Positions 5,715 to 5,799 of a DNA stretch of 5,799 nucleotides are shown here, piece by piece. The notes beneath the pieces are model-generated. The model searched no databases. It saw only the letters and a program-made list of their open reading frames with translations, and was not told where the DNA came from. How positions within the stretch are numbered: the first letter of the stretch is position 1; every line of letters starts with the position of its first letter. This DNA comes from Treponema sp. (GTDB lineage Bacteria > Spirochaetota > Spirochaetia > Treponematales > Treponemataceae): NCBI GenBank assembly GCA_024699205.1, contig JAILQA010000368.1, positions 1 through 5,799 of the forward strand, given 5' to 3'. The position numbers and the translations under genes are program-made.

Positions 5715-5799
5715 TATAATATTTTATTATATTTATGATATTTAAGAAAAAAAAAAGGGATAAAAAAGAATAAGTTATTAGCGCTTGTGAGATTAATGT
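5715..5799. other. AT-rich upstream flank with no recognisable gene
   Basis: This stretch is very AT-rich, with a run of ten A at 5747-5756. I find no credible coding region. A 12-codon lysine-rich frame at 5735-5773 on the plus strand and an ATG at 5796-5798 against the right edge cannot be judged. On the minus strand it lies directly upstream of the trp promoter and may contribute an UP-type element. The neighbouring gene beyond the right edge is not visible. Confidence 0.5.

Noticed and set aside
5715..5720. TATAAT on the plus strand as a divergent promoter
   Set aside because: The hexamer is perfect, but no acceptable -35 box occurs 16-18 bp upstream (the candidate reads CAAAAG), and TATAAT is expected by chance in such AT-rich DNA.
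5747..5756. Run of ten A (T on the minus strand) as an intrinsic terminator for an upstream minus-strand gene
   Set aside because: No GC-rich stem precedes the T run on the minus strand; the nearby AGCGCT palindrome is too short and too far away.
5735..5773. Twelve-codon lysine-rich frame on the plus strand upstream of the operon
   Set aside because: It is produced by A-rich DNA, lacks a clear ribosome binding site, contains no tryptophan codon and runs opposite to the operon, so it is neither a credible gene nor a leader peptide.

Overview
The window holds the first four cistrons of a tryptophan biosynthesis operon, all on the minus strand. In transcription order they are trpE, a fused trpGD, a fused trpCF, and trpB, which is cut off by the left edge at position 1. 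Together they cover chorismate to anthranilate (TrpE with the TrpG domain), phosphoribosyl transfer (TrpD domain), isomerisation (TrpF domain), indole-glycerol phosphate synthesis (TrpC domain), and condensation of indole with serine (TrpB). trpA would be expected just beyond the left edge but is not visible.

The genes are tightly packed. trpE and trpGD overlap by 4 bp (ATGA), trpGD and trpCF are 3 bp apart, and trpCF and trpB are 26 bp apart. All look intact except for the edge truncation of trpB. Gene order and both fusions match the enteric layout, but the AT-rich base composition and the protein sequences do not look enteric. My best guess is a host-associated spirochaete of the Treponema type. 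That guess rests on recall and general appearance, not on a search, and is low confidence.

The 183 bp upstream of trpE (5617-5799) carry the regulatory region. There is a near-consensus sigma-70 promoter (TTGACA, 17 bp, TATATT), two copies of an imperfect 22-bp palindrome of the form ATGTTTCT-N6-AGTAACA(T), and a 16-bp perfect inverted repeat around the promoter-proximal copy. One palindrome covers the -35 element; the other lies just downstream of the predicted transcription start. The predicted leader is only about 42 nt, with no Trp-codon peptide and no terminator hairpin. Control by a DNA-binding repressor therefore looks more likely than attenuation. The palindrome does not resemble the E. 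coli TrpR operator, so the regulator is unknown.

The operon itself is well-known metabolism. The points worth a second look are the tandem operator, the divergent cofactor-lysine motif of TrpB, a shortened catalytic loop in the TrpF domain, two insertions in the TrpC barrel, and marked tryptophan depletion across the encoded proteins.
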